Part shown: positions 12,983 through 25,535 of the stretch, piece by piece
Layout of the letters: the number at the start of each line of letters is the position of its first letter
How positions within the stretch are numbered: the stretch's first letter is position 1
NCBI GenBank assembly: GCA_003988795.1
Contig: QYAK01000019.1
Coordinates: forward strand, 186,001 to 250,000
DNA from: Proliferodiscus dingleyae
Lineage: Eukaryota > Ascomycota > Leotiomycetes > Helotiales > Lachnaceae
DNA: 64,000 nucleotides
Direction of reading: 5' to 3'
Program-made: the position numbers and the translations under genes
Notes under the pieces: generated by a model
Told to the model about the DNA's origin: nothing
Databases searched by the model: none
The model's input: the letters and a program-made list of their open reading frames with translations, nothing else

Positions 12983-15900
12983 CTTCGCAAAGTAGATGTG
13001 AGTTTCACCTAGTGCTATCGGGAATAAACAATGTCTACTCTGCCAGTTGGATGATACTGGGGGTATTGTTGGATCTTGTAGGTTTTATTCAATGCCAAAT
13101 TGCCGAGAAAGACGGCCGTGGGTGAGTCTTCCATTTGGATCCATGTACCAATATTTCAACCTTTTGTGTAAAGTTACTCGGAGATTTTCAGCTTCCATGG
13201 AAAGACATGGATAAACTTTGTATAACATTGAATAGTTCTGCTGCTAGGTTGTGCTACGGAAGGGTGACACAAAGTATTCGATAGATCTGTGTGTTCATGA
13301 TCAAGATCGGTCTACCATTAGCATCCTGAGTAGTTCTGTATTCGTTTGAGTAAGGGCCGGAGCCGAACTCACAACCAGTTCAAAGACTGAACTCGTATAT
13401 CCCCAATTTGACGAGACTATAAAAAAGGCATCTGATTTAAAGCTTTAAAAGCGGACTTTATCTGATCCTTCAGCTTACACTATTTCAGTAAATTGATGAA
13501 GTTTGCGAGCAGAAGACCATCTCACATTCTGCTACAAGATGGTTGTGCCTACATTGTGATCTGAACAAGACGCCGGAAGTGTTTGATACCTCAAGCTGAT
13601 CTAAGGTGGAAGGTAGGACAAAGTATAACAGCTGATGGGATTATTTGAAGGACACGGAACAATGACGGCTTTATCGCCTGTTTTGTAGCCCATTCCCTCA
13701 GACGTTCAGACCTTCTAGTATAGGGGAATCTATGTTCGTTTATTGAGCTTCTGAGATAAGAGAAAGCGTACGGAGCAAAGAGAAGCGAAGCAGATGACCG
13801 TGGTGAATCCTAGAAGTTGGTGCTCGGAAAGGTCTCGGCGCTTGAGGTGATAGTATCACCTAATACTCCACCACTTTAGGCATAAGGCATTGGATAGTAT
13901 TATTTGATGGGCCGCTAGGTCAATTGACGAGTTGTGACCAGTGTTGGCCCTTACATCATATGGTCGGGATTGCTATGTTCTGATACGCTCAGTGGCTTCT
14001 GAGACAGGGAAAATTGCCGATAAAAATATTAAGAATTCCTTGCTGGGTATGTTGGCTTCGTAACGATGAGACTGTGCAACAGACAACTTTGGAAGGAAGT
14101 ACAAATCGGTGACCAATTGAAAACACAGCGAGTCAAAATTCGAACTTCGTATATTTAGTAAGTTTGGACAAGGGGAGGTCAGCTTGACCATGATCCCAAG
14201 GTACAACTCGCCAGCCTGAGCACGATAGGACGACTCCAAGGACTAAGACGCCTCGGAGAATTGACTGAGTTAAGGTCTGCGTCAAACACAGGGAGTGCCC
14301 ATAGCGTTTCAAAGACAGAGAACATGAAGTCGAACTCTGCTAATATTGGCATGTACGTGAGTCAACAACAATTGCTCGGACGACTTAGTCCCCGCTGTCA
14401 TCCCATATCGTTGGGTTGATGCTTCGTATGCGTCCAAGAAAATAACAGCACGGACAGTACGCCACCCCATTTGCGGGGTTCTCCAGCCCAGATTAGGACA
14501 ACAAAGCGCAAGTGCTCCAAGCCAAGCCTCTTGTCAGCTGTCTATCATCGTCCACTTCGCTTTGACCAAATCTGTATCCCCACAATCGGAGTCCTTTTAT
14601 TCTAGGCCTCTTCGCGTAGTTGAAGATACCGCTAACTTCAAAACATCAGAACGCGTACTTCGGTCTGGAGGTTTCACAAAGTCTTGGTTTGTTTGACTGT
14701 GCTTCGATAAGCCCTACGACCCCACTTCACGTTTCCTGACCCGGTCCCGGTTTCTGGTGTTGAAGATGTGTGATAGCGGCACAGCTCCGGTACCTGCCGA
14801 GCTGACAAGGGAAACCTGCCCTAGGCCTAACTAGCTTTACGACGAGTAGCTCTAGCGCTGGAGGCGTCGTCAAAGTACCTGAAGCCAGCAAGAACAATGC
14901 TAGATTCCTAAGAAAAAGTGCGGTATTGATAGTGAAGCAGATACGGATGATACAGATTGATGAAGCCGTCAGGCTTGATCAAGCGTGGCCTCATCACATG
15001 TATAATTCAGTCGCAAAACAGCAAAGACTTTCTGATGAAATACCTCATGTCGTGAATATGTACGTGATAGAGGCTCTTCGGATACCTTTTTCAGTCCCCA
15101 TTTCCGAGACGATGTGTACCAACCCTGAACACACAAATGTCTGCGCGGACAAGGCGATTGCTGCTCACTTGAGGCGTAGTTGAAGGTCTCGTCTGCCCGG
15201 AGCTGGCATAGATCTACCATTTAAGTAATGAAAGTATCTGTCTTGATGTACGCAATTGACCACTATTCAATGGTGAAATGGTAGACCATGGTGTGACAGC
15301 ATGAATTGGGATGCATTCTTCGTCGGCATCCTCGTTAGGTCGCGTGGTGAAAACGCGATGAAGAGCTAGGATGATCGTAGATAAGGCAGGATCAACTTGC
15401 TACTTTTGTCATTCTGAGGAATAGAATTTGAAACAATTGCATACCATTATTGTTGCATTTCGCCTGGTCTGAAAGGACGACGTAAATGACTGGCACGGAG
15501 TAGAGTATTTCAAGGGCCTCGAACTCTGGGGACCAGCCTGCAGTTTGGGGGCGCAGCACGGAACTCGGCGCTCTGATTGCGCTGGATAGGCGACACCAAT
15601 AGCAGAATTTCTGGGCAAGCCTCAGTTGAAAATGAGGCTTCGCTCGCCGTGCGGACATTTGGGCTCAACTGGACAAACGGCTTGGATTTTTGACACCACA
15701 TTGGATCTGGACGCTTGATTGGTGCTTACTGCGTTGCGATGAAACGTTCGGCGCTCGGTGTGTGCCTGGAGCTCGTTATCAGCTGCATCGACTGTTGAGA
15801 TGCCCGTAGAAATCTTTGAGGCTTTGGTGTGTCAGTTGGATTCGAGACCCCCGCCAGTTCGAGATGTCTTGAAGATAACTATATGATATTGCACAAGTTA

Positions 15901-18900
15901 TCGTCATATTTGGCGGCGGTACTGACTCCGTGCCGACTATTACTGACTGCCGTCTGCGGCATGTAAATGAGCCGAAGTAATGGAGCTCCGCAAAGAGGTG
16001 CTCAATCTCCACTTCCCCAGATTGTGATAGGCTTCGATAGTTCTGTGAAGCTTCTCTTACAAATAGATACCGGACACTCGGATTCTTCACATGTAATCTC
16101 CCCCTATACTCGATCCATTGCATTCAGTACTGCAAGTCGCTGAGCCATCTGAACGTCTAACCAATTAATGAAGGTAGACAAAACGGAAGGTCCTGAGCTC
16201 TGCTCCGTAAACCATGTCTGAACATGGTTTTAGACTGGACTAGGCTCAAGGGCGCGGGGTTTAGCAGGGTATCTGATGGGGGTGTAGAAAGACTGGGGTA
16301 GCTAGTTGTATCCTAGGAGAAATCCTTGATAGCGGGTTCCTGAAATTTGGATACCGCCATCGACGACCAAGACTATCCCAGCCTGGCCAGGTACAGACAT
16401 GGAGCGTATAACCCCCCCTGTGTGTCCTTTGTTAGAACGATGACAAGGGGTTGAATAAAAAGTTTATTCGCTATTTGTCAAACTCTTCGAGACCTTCTAT
16501 CTTGCGACCAGGGAGCGTACTGTGCAAACCATTCTGACAGTCGTAATTGATCATCGTTTCCCATGCTGCTCAGTGTAGTCCCTTCCAAAATCATTGAGAC
16601 CTGTAATGCAGATAGCCAGCTAGGGGCATCTGCGTGGAAGCTCATCAGCTGCAGTAAGAAAGCCCACCCCAAAAGTGATCGGCTCCAAATTAAACAATGG
16701 CTTGTAATTCTCTGCTGGTCTACAATGATTGACGTCGACATGTGACCTTGCCAGACAACATTATTACTATGATTGATTCATAGATGATGAGAATGCAGTA
16801 TTGTCCAATAGTGACAGCGTACACTGAGGTTATGGTAGACTGAAACGGAACGTACCTCCCGCTGTTAAACTGGTAGGTGGACTCCGTCTGACTCGCAGAG
16901 GTACTGGGGTAAAGTCCGAGGCGTGATCTGCAAAGGATAGCGCGAGTCACATGGAGGCTCAAACGCCCGATTGGGCTTCATCAGGCGATTCGATCTGATT
17001 TGGTAGATCAAAGGAAGAAATACCGAAAATCGCCGCATGGCCGTGTCCGAGTCATTTTGCAAACCCGGTTAGCAAACCAACCAACATTGGAGTTGGATAT
17101 GTCATCGTAACGATCCTTCCGAGAAGCGTCCTAGGTGGAAATGTACAGAAGCACTGCTTGCATATCGATCGCCACGGTAGTGTTATTGCAATTGCAGGCG
17201 GCATTGCTGTTACAAAATTTGAACGTGCTATTAGCGCAATCATAGGCTCGGGATCAACGGAGTGACATATTTGACTGGCCGCCTGGTGTGTTAGTTTGGA
17301 ATAGTTAACCGTCATTCTCCTCTCTAAACTAGGGGCGATTTCATGTGAGAGGTCCGCATTCAAGGGGTCTAAGACCACAGCAAACAAGCTATTACTAGGA
17401 GCTACGTGCATGATTGGATCGAGGACAGATTGCTTGCGGATAATGGCCAGTGTGAAGGTTTAGCACGATGCTCTTTACCTGGAGGTTTGTGGTTGCTCCC
17501 GCTCAGTGCCATGTTTGCTGCCGATCTTGGGATCTCGTATCTCGAAACTGTGAAGTGGTAGAATCTTTGCTATCTCCGAGATCGCGGGGTTATGTTCGAA
17601 TGGTAGCAATGTACACACGACATTCAGGGTGGTTGGGTCGCGAATCGAAGGCTACCACACTGCTGTAAGACAGCCGGGACAGAAGCGACAGCCCCCGGGG
17701 CAATTCTGCAGGCCATTTCTTCAGGGGTGCACTTGGGATCTGGAGGTTTCGGAGGTCCGTTTGCATTGCGTAAGGCGCAGGTATATCACCGTCCGTGCAA
17801 TGGGCCGAAAACATTTCCTTCCTAGTCAGAACTTCGACACATCAACCCCAAGTCCTGCCCTACAAGAACCCTTTTGAAGTCCATGAGTGGCTCAGGTCCC
17901 GGCCTAGCCCCCTCAACGGTGAAGCGTGATGGAAACGGACTATGTATTGTCCATTTGACGTCCACTCATCGACAGCTTGCTGCGGCCCTTCATTGCTCAA
18001 TCGCGTGTCTTAGCCAACGAGGTAGACCCATCCAAGCATCAGTGCGTCGACCCGCATGCTGAAGCTTATACCAGCTGCCGTCTACCAGTTCCCTCCCATA
18101 TCACCTTCCGCTACATGAGCGTCCGTCCTATCCCGTTCCCGTCCACTACAAAGCTGTCGATTCTGGGTGGAGGTGACCAACGGCCCAAGACCCTCAAACA
18201 CGACGACACCTACAGTTTTGCCCCTCATAATGGCGTTATGGGTCTAGCTTCGATGCTGGCAGTCATGTTGTACGACGTCGTGATTCTACACAGCTGCAGT
18301 CTCCCGCCAGAGGTAGAAAGCGTTTTTGAGTTTCTCATTTGTTCCAAAGAGACCCGCAGACGTAGACTTGTTGCGGCATGCATTCGCACGTCACAGAAAG
18401 CTCGCCACCCATCCTGTTGACTTATTCAGTGGTTTTGATTTTGTCTGTCCTGCCCACAGTTTCGATAAGATGTCGAGCACATGTTCTTCGTATGTCAAAC
18501 CAAGCATGTATTCCACTTCAAGCCACAAACAACCGTTCGCTGGTAGCATGTGTAGAACCCTTGTCTAGTCGACCCCGCGGAAGTGTCCCTTGGCATAATA
18601 TGCACCCCTCTCCCTTATGTATGGCTCCCTGTACTGTATCCCTTGTCTATCACTCTGTGGTCCCATGCTTGCATCCTTGTTTGACCCGTTCTAGGTGAGG
18701 TTCCTGCTTTTTGTTTCCTGCTGACTGCGTTAGCTGGGACGTCTGACTATTGTCATGGCTATCCTAACCTGTTACGCTGTGCTTCTTCCCGTCTCTCGAG
18801 CACACGTTCCTTTTCCTTGTCGAGCATTCAAGGGAGAGCAGCGAAAGAAATTTCGTGGACATGAAAAGTTGGGCTGCCGTGGCTTGAGGTCGCCGACAGT

Positions 18901-19495
18901 TTCCAGAGTAGCCCCTTGAATCTTGCCACATCATCCCCCCTGTCCTCTTCTCCACTGGCATCAGTTCGACTCCAGATCCCAATGGTTCTGTCCATCACTT
19001 GCAGGAGGCCCGAATCAGGATCGCGCGCTCTCCTATTCTCCACATGAGTGATGGTGCTTAGACATTTTCCTCTCTCTCAATTGACGTTGGACGTAGCTTG
19101 CCATTTGTTTGAGAGGTTTTGTTTGCTGCTTTGGGGAAGCGTGGACATGACTGTGGGGAAGAGGAAATTCGGATGCTGCCGAGTATTTGAAGATACATTC
19201 ACCTCCTTAGACGTCAAGCGAGACACCAGGAACCGTTGTTGCGTACCGCGGCCTAAGCACGACAAAGTACAAGTTTACGCTTGATATCGCTTCAACCCGC
19301 TCTTGTGAAACTCCTCCCCTCTGGCAACGTTATCGATTGTGAATCAAAGGGCTTCGTCGACACCAAGCCTTTCGCTACCTGCGAGATTTTTAGATCTTGT
19401 AGTCCGGAGACGGTCTGGAGCTCATCGTTCACGCTTTTACTGACCTCAGGTCTATCACGCATCTCAAAGGCCACTCAGAACATCCTTTCAGCAAT
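12983..19495. other. 6.5-kb gene-poor region upstream of the GPCR
   Basis: No gene can be supported. Frames are short and show no codon structure. One minus-strand frame at 15779-16123 contains a segment resembling the conserved helix that follows the NACHT module of fungal NLR-like proteins (RIQLTHQSLKDF), possibly a decayed remnant. From about 18.3 kb the plus strand becomes pyrimidine-rich with many CCCT/CTTGT runs, like a long fungal promoter or 5' leader leading into the GPCR at 19496. The region may also hold non-coding transcripts that cannot be seen from sequence alone. Confidence 0.4.
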
Positions 19496-20977
19496 ATGAA
19501 GGTCATAGATGTCTCGGTAGCGGACCTCCGCAACTTCAGCATCATTGAGCGAGTTGCCTCCTCACTTTCGTTGATAGGAATTTGTTTTATTCTTATCACT
19601 TATTGCTCCTCGCAAGCTTTCCACAAACCCATCAACAGACTTGTATTCTACGCATCTCTCGGTAACATATTCACCAATATCGCGACTCTGATTTCAAGAG
19701 ATGCTTTGGTTCATAGTGAAGGGCACCTTTGCCAATTCCAAGCTTTCCTCATCCAGATGTATGTTTCCGAAACTTGTCAGTTCGAGATTGAGGCTGATAT
19801 CAGTTGCTAGGTTCATGCCCGCAGATGCCTACTGGACGTTTGCAATGGCTTGTAACGTCTACCTCACTTTCTATCACAAGTTTGATGCTGTCCGACTTCG
19901 TCGGTTGGAAAAGTGGTACTTTCTATGTTGCTATGGGCTTCCAATGGTCCCAGCAGCTGTTTTCTTAGCGGTGAAAACCAAAAACCGCGGCCCAATGTAT
20001 GGGAATGCTACACTGTGGTGCTGGATAGCGACGAAATGGGATAAGCTCCGCATTGCTGTATTTTATGCTCCAGTGTGGTAAGTGTACTTTTCAATCAGAT
20101 GCTCATATTTCTAATCTTGAAAATGGACAGGGTTGTCATCATTCTGACACTGTTGATATACATCCGTGCTGGAAAGGACATCTGGGTCAAGAGGAAACAG
20201 CTCCGCAAGATCGAGCTAACTCCACCTCCGCCGCAATACTCGCCTTCCAGCCGCAATCCTTTCTCGGGACAAGGCATCCTTCAGACCACGCAGATCTCTG
20301 TTAATCATGAGAGTGCTAGCCCCTCCGACTCTGTTGTCAACTTGACGCAAGAGGACTCTGAGGGAATTCAGTATCCACCGTCAGCAGCGAAGGCGGAAAA
20401 TACATTTACTACAAACATTTCGAGCGCTCAGTCAGAGGACCTAAACACCAGTCGCTGGTCTTATGTCGAAAAACCTGAGGCTCCTGGATCCGAACTCACA
20501 CTCTCTCCCACGACACGTCAAGGACCTGTGCAAAGGCAGTATACCGCGAATGAAGCTAACACTGCGATCTGGTCATACACCAAGGTGTCCCTTCTATTCT
20601 TCGTAGCTATGATGGTGACTTGGATACCTTCGTCTGCCAACCGCGCCTACTCTGCTGCATACCCAGATCAGGTATCCCTTCCACTCGAGTATGCCTCTGC
20701 CCTTGTGCTACCATTACAAGGCTTCTGGAATTCGATCATCTATGCTACCACGAGTATTCAAGCTTGCAAGCAGTTCTTATCTGCAATCCGGGAAAGGAAG
20801 CGTCTCAGCCCTAAAAAGTTCCCCCACTACAGTGCAGAAGACCGTGAACACCATGGTGCTGACAGGCTGAAGAGGGCAAGCCGACGCTCACCCCACAAAC
20901 AAAGCTTCTTCATCGATACATCAAGCGACACGGAACTTCAGCCACGTGGAACCTCGAAAGACTCGATGAGCAATTGA
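19496..20977 (+). CDS. cAMP-receptor-like G-protein-coupled receptor
   Basis: Exons 19496-19758, 19811-20077 and 20131-20977 give about 458 aa. Seven hydrophobic helices are visible: ~20-38 (LSLIGICFILITYCSS), ~49-67 (VFYASLGNIFTNIATLI), ~93-112 (AYWTFAMACNVYLTFY), ~124-142 (LCCYGLPMVPAAVFLAV), ~170-192 (VFYAPVWVVIILTLLIYI), then two helices in exon 3 (LLFFVAMMVTWIPSSANRAY and SALVLPLQGFWNSIIYATTS). Between helices 5 and 6 lies a ~140-residue Ser/Thr/Pro-rich third cytoplasmic loop, and the tail is basic. This order, the long loop 3 and WIPS..NR fit the fungal cAMP-receptor-like/Git3-related class. Ligand unknown; in other fungi the class signals through heterotrimeric G proteins in nutrient or developmental responses. 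Both introns are 52-53 bp and interrupt transmembrane segments. Confidence 0.85.
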
Positions 20978-22083
20978 TGCAATGTCACGACCGTGCCGGA
21001 TGCTCTTTTAATTTTGGATCGAAAATGTGTGAGATAGCGCGGCGTTTTGGGCAGCCACTTCCTTTATATGTCAGTCGCTACATGATGTTTATTGATATTC
21101 AATACCCCTCCTGTATTAAATCGAAATTCTTTTCCGTTCCAAGGGGCTCGGCCAAAAAAGGGGGGAGTTGGGAGGGACGTTCCAAGAGGAGGGTAGGCGA
21201 TTGGGGGTAATGAATGAACCAAAATGGGGATCTAGTTATCGAGAAAATGGATACTTATGTGTGATACATCTTCTCAGTAGATGTTTGTACTATATAGATG
21301 AATTTATGAAGTCAATCAATATTCTTCCTGATAGCAACGCCTTGACAGTCACGTGCCATTTCGTTCACAGGATACGACGTCCATTCTCATACTTACTGTC
21401 CTTTGCTATTCACATCCCTTATGTACGTATACCCCAGGCCCACAATGTTGATTTGGGAAATTGGTAGCGGAGAGTGTTCTCGCATCTACTTATTTGCCGA
21501 GGCTCAAGCTGAACAATTCCTTGGCTGCCTGTACCTGGTCAGCCTGGCGCCCCTTTACTCAAAGCAGACAAAGTAGCGATGCCAAGAGATATCTGACTAT
21601 AATGCAATGAGATGAGTGATTGAAAAACGAACTTCTGACTATACACGGAGCTCACTTTTCATTGTGTGTCGCACATGCAACACTAGGAGAGATACTTCTT
21701 TGGGGATCGGTACCTATCGCAGACTTAAGCATCCAGTTAAGATCAAGTGAGCGTACGAAATTGGGTACCGTGCACAAGTTTCCTATGTCTGAGCTCTTCA
21801 ATGGATGAATGGTAGCAGATACCGCCACTCCTAGCAGGATGTATACCGGAAAGCAGGAGATAGGGAGCATATGCAGGTTAACTATATAAAGTACATCCGT
21901 GCTCTCCAAATTCTTTTGTAGTGTGGACTTGTAAAACATTCCCTTCTCAATAAATATGTACATCTAAGTAATCTTCACAAAAATGTGCAAGCCTAGCTCA
22001 CCGATGATTCTAACGTTCCAATCGTGTTCTCGTCACTATCTTAGCTGCACATCGATTTGTTGGTTCCTGCTAGCAGCATATCG
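20978..22083. other. convergent intergenic region between GPCR and azgA
   Basis: 3' flanks of two converging genes. There is a short A-run/G-run sequence near 21153-21170. No coding signal stands out. Confidence 0.4.
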
Positions 22084-24104
22084 CTACTCTAGAATTTGTT
22101 TCCCCGGGTGAGGCCCAACTTCGACCAACTCCTTCTCACTAGCCTGCGTAGCCGTATCGATGCTTCGTAATTCAGATACACTGTCCAAGGATTCTGTACG
22201 CCACAATTTCCCTTGTGCTGCACGAATGAACCATGGTGGATGACTCCCACTAGGTTTGTACGTCCAATACTCCGCGGCGTGGGCGTCAGGCGGCTCGATA
22301 CTGCCGCCTGAAACCATCTTCATGATATAGATCAATGCATTTAGGGAAATATAGCAGAACAGGCCAGCGAGTAGGCCATACGCAACAGAGTATGTGAAAG
22401 GCATTGCAGCAATGGTAATGAAAGCGGGCACCGCATCGCCGATATATGACCAATTAACGGCTGTTACCTGCCGCATCATCATGCAACCGACTAGCACCAA
22501 GGTGCAGCCAGTAGCCCATGGGGGGATGGATGCGAAGATCGGCGCAAAAAAGATTGAGACGAGGAAACATACACCAGTTGTCATGGCGGTGAGACCTGTA
22601 CGACCACCTTCTGTGATACCAGCGCCGGACTCGATAAATGCCGTTACGGGTGAGCAGCCAAGCAGTGAACCGATGGAGATTGACATGGCGTCACAGCAGT
22701 AGGCCAGTGTCGAGCGGGGAAAGTCACCAGTCTTCGGATCTACAACACCGGAGAACCTGGCCATGGAGTAAAGTGTTGCAGTGGCGTCGATTAAGTCCAC
22801 GTAGAGGAAGGTGAAGAGAGCTAGAGCAAAGTGGCCACCAGCGGCTGCAATATTCCAATCTTGTGCATTCAGAGTATTCTGGATTGGATGGAAATATACA
22901 ATCTTTTTGAAGAAATCGTACATCTCGTCGCCGGCAGGAGTGTGAGGAAAGTAGGTGAAGGGCGTATCTCGACTATGCATTGTTAGAACATATCAATATC
23001 TGACATAGCTGGTACACACGGCCAGGAAATGATCGAAACTACAGATATACCAATAATGATAGCCGACTTGACACGGTATGCCATGAGATATGCAGTCAGT
23101 ACTCCACCACACATTATGCCAATCCACATCTATCTCCTGGGTCAGTAAAGTGTCGATAAGCAAAGGATACATAAGCGGGAACACGCACTGATGAGCTCGC
23201 CATTTGATGACTGACACATTGTCCGGTCTGCGGATCAACATATTGTGCTGGGCATCCTGCCAAGTCCGTTGGTGTATTTTGCCCTCCCGAAATGAGACCT
23301 ATACCTGAAGATGACAGACCGATTTCTGTCAGGAACAGTCCAATTCCAACGCCACTAGCCACTTTTAGGGAAGCCGGTATAATACGGACAAGCCATTGTC
23401 GCATGCCAATAAGTGACAGGAAGACGAAGATGAAGCCCTCGACAAAGACGGCAGTAAGAGCAAGTCTGTATGTTACAGGACCACTTCCATGATATCCGAC
23501 AACTTGGTAGGTGAAGTATGCATTCAATCCCATTCCAGGCCTGTGATAAGTCAGATCTACACCTTCAGTAAGCCGATGAGACCTACGCTAAGGCAACAGG
23601 AAGATTTGTGAAAAAACCAAAAGCGAGAGTGCTGATTCCTGCGATGACCGAGGTGGCTGTGATGAGATCTTTTTTTATATCTTTCACATTAGCAAAATGA
23701 GTGACTGCTGTTGTAAAATATTTACCCTGTAAACAACTATTATACATGGCGTCATTCATACACGTGGGATCTGTTGTGTCTGTGCAAATGCAAGTAGCTC
23801 CACTGTCTTGTAAGACAGATGCCTATGATTATCAGCATCTAGCCAGCCATTATCACAGATTCCGTCACTTACATTGACGGCGATAATATATGCCATTGTA
23901 AAAAATACAGTGAGCCCGGCTCGGATCTCAGTTATGAATCTTGATCCTCGGCGCTCATTTTTCTGGCAGGAATCAGCCTCTTCGCTGATCGACAGCCCGA
24001 CGATGACTTACGTGGCCCGAGCCCTCGAGCCGAAAAATTCGGCCAAAGGTTGACGAGGAGATCTTCCTGTCTAGAGCATCGACATGGGCTTTGATGGACA
24101 GCAT
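22084..24104 (-). CDS. azgA: AzgA-type purine (hypoxanthine/adenine/guanine) permease
   Basis: Seven exons on the minus strand: 24104-24012, 23962-23873, 23822-23726, 23668-23587, 23540-23189, 23129-23020, 22972-22084; about 570 aa, the usual AzgA length. The joined protein follows the family throughout: FGRIFRLEGSGH, EIRAGLTVFFTMAYIIAVN, LPVALAPGMGLNAYF, GVGIGLFLTEIGL, SWPRDTPFTYFPHT, YVDLIDATATLYSMA, SAGITEGGRTGLTAM, PIFASIPPWATGCTLV and a hydrophilic tail. AzgA proteins are plasma-membrane H+ symporters of purines in the nucleobase-ascorbate/AzgA superfamily, about 12-14 membrane spans. Introns are 46-59 bp; two donors are slightly atypical (GTGTGT at 23019 and GTGCGT at 23188), yet frame and family fit are exact. 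GATA-type sites lie upstream, consistent with nitrogen regulation. Confidence 0.92.
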
Positions 24105-25535
24105 GACAACGGAGGTGTTGACTTTAGCCACGCATCTAGAAAACGTGGATGAGCGATCAAAGTTATACAATAGGCTACAAACAAATGTAAAGCCCTTTCG
24201 GGCAGACGGCAATAGACTATAAGGACTTCGACGGTTTGAGGTTGAGATAAACAAGGAAAAACAAATTATTTGATGGGACATCTGGAACCCAGCGAGATAA
24301 AGTCTCCCGATGCCATGCATCTGCAGCTGCCGTGCGCAGAACATCCTTGATAGATACGCGAACGAACAGTATTCTCTCGAAAGCCTTCCCCACCACGAAA
24401 ACATCCCTAGTGACACAGAAAAGATGCAAGAAACCCTGTGTGGGAAAAAAGATCCTAGAGCGAGTCATAGTGCATCCGATTTGGGACGGAAGTATTGCTC
24501 ATGCAAGGAGCTGCAAGGGCTGAATTCGACATCTGAATAGATTGACAAAGGGGAGCCAGCAACCTGCAAGAGATCCACAACTTCAAGAACTAGACAATAA
24601 GTGAGGGAAGGTGCGATCCATAGGCGTAAAACTCTCTTCCAGACCGTTGACTATGTTCAGCAAATAGCTTGCAGATATGATACTGGTTTCCAGTGAGCGA
24701 TATCTTGCCGCAATTGTGCTACCAGATTGCGGCAGCGGTAACAGTCTATATTGTCTCACGATATATAATAGTCAGCCGTCGATTGATGGCGCAGGTCGCG
24801 TAGGACACAGTACAGGCACTAAACCAGTCTACCTTCATAGTATTAGGAAGTCCGCGTACGTAAGTTCGAGAATTTGGAAGCTTCCACACAAGATGGGAAG
24901 TGGTACAAATGCCGAGAGATGTGTTCCAGCTTGCTTGGGACGGTGGCGGAGACTTTCTAATCGAGTTTGTGACAGATCATGTCACTAAGTGACGGTCTGG
25001 ACGCCACTAACGCGTCTAGCATGAACCCTGAATCCGACATCTGCTCTCCCTTCACCGGTTCAAGATACGCGTCTTTAATTGAATGACCTTGCATCCTATT
25101 TCTGCATCGACCAACATGATAGCCTGTACCATCACCTGCAAAATTTCCGTCATGATGAACCGCATAGTCTCGGTGTTCATCGGCAGCGTGCATGCCGATG
25201 TGGCTGGCTCGCAATCCCTCTGCAATTATTACACCAAGCGGTAAACGTTTCAACGGCATGGATAATTCTTTCCATTTGTGCTTTGTGTTATGCCTCGATG
25301 CCATGTGCGAGGACAGAATTGTCTCGAGTCTCGAGCTCAAGATTCTGAAGTCGTGGGTCTAAGACAGCCTCGCCGCACGGAAATTCACCACAAAGTTTTG
25401 CTCCCCCTCCCTTAGATCATTATTGCTTTTTTTATGCCAGTGCGTAGCATCTTAGATAGCGCCTCTCGTGTTCATCTGAAAAGTTTTCCTCGAGTGCTTC
25501 TTCTCGCTTCGTAAACCAGATCTCCTGAGTCCATT
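24105..25535. other. divergent intergenic region azgA / methyltransferase-like gene
   Basis: Holds the azgA promoter with its GATA motifs and, from about 25.38 kb, a CT-rich stretch that is probably the leader of the next gene. A minus-strand open frame at 24957-25340 (127 codons if a non-ATG start is allowed) has no recognisable family and is not called. Confidence 0.4.
24245..24353. promoter_or_regulatory. cluster of HGATAR (GATA-factor/AreA-type) sites upstream of azgA
   Basis: AGATAA at 24245-24250, AGATAA at 24295-24300 and TGATAG at 24348-24353 all match HGATAR and lie 141-249 bp upstream of the permease start codon. Fungal purine-uptake genes are commonly activated by the AreA/NIT2 GATA factor under nitrogen limitation (established knowledge). 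Function here is inferred from motif and position only. I found no obvious UaY-type TCGG-N6-CCGA site nearby. Confidence 0.35.

Noticed and set aside
17977..18420. A 147-codon plus-strand frame in the gene-poor region
   Set aside because: Mixed composition, no recognisable domain, and it lies in the pyrimidine-rich presumed GPCR leader.
19281..19499. A 72-codon upstream frame whose stop overlaps the GPCR start in an ATGA arrangement
   Set aside because: The frame has no ATG (it opens with TTG), so termination-reinitiation coupling is not supported.
24957..25340. A 127-codon minus-strand frame between azgA and the methyltransferase-like gene
   Set aside because: It begins with a non-ATG codon, shows no family motif and no splice-linked neighbours. 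I could not support it as a gene.
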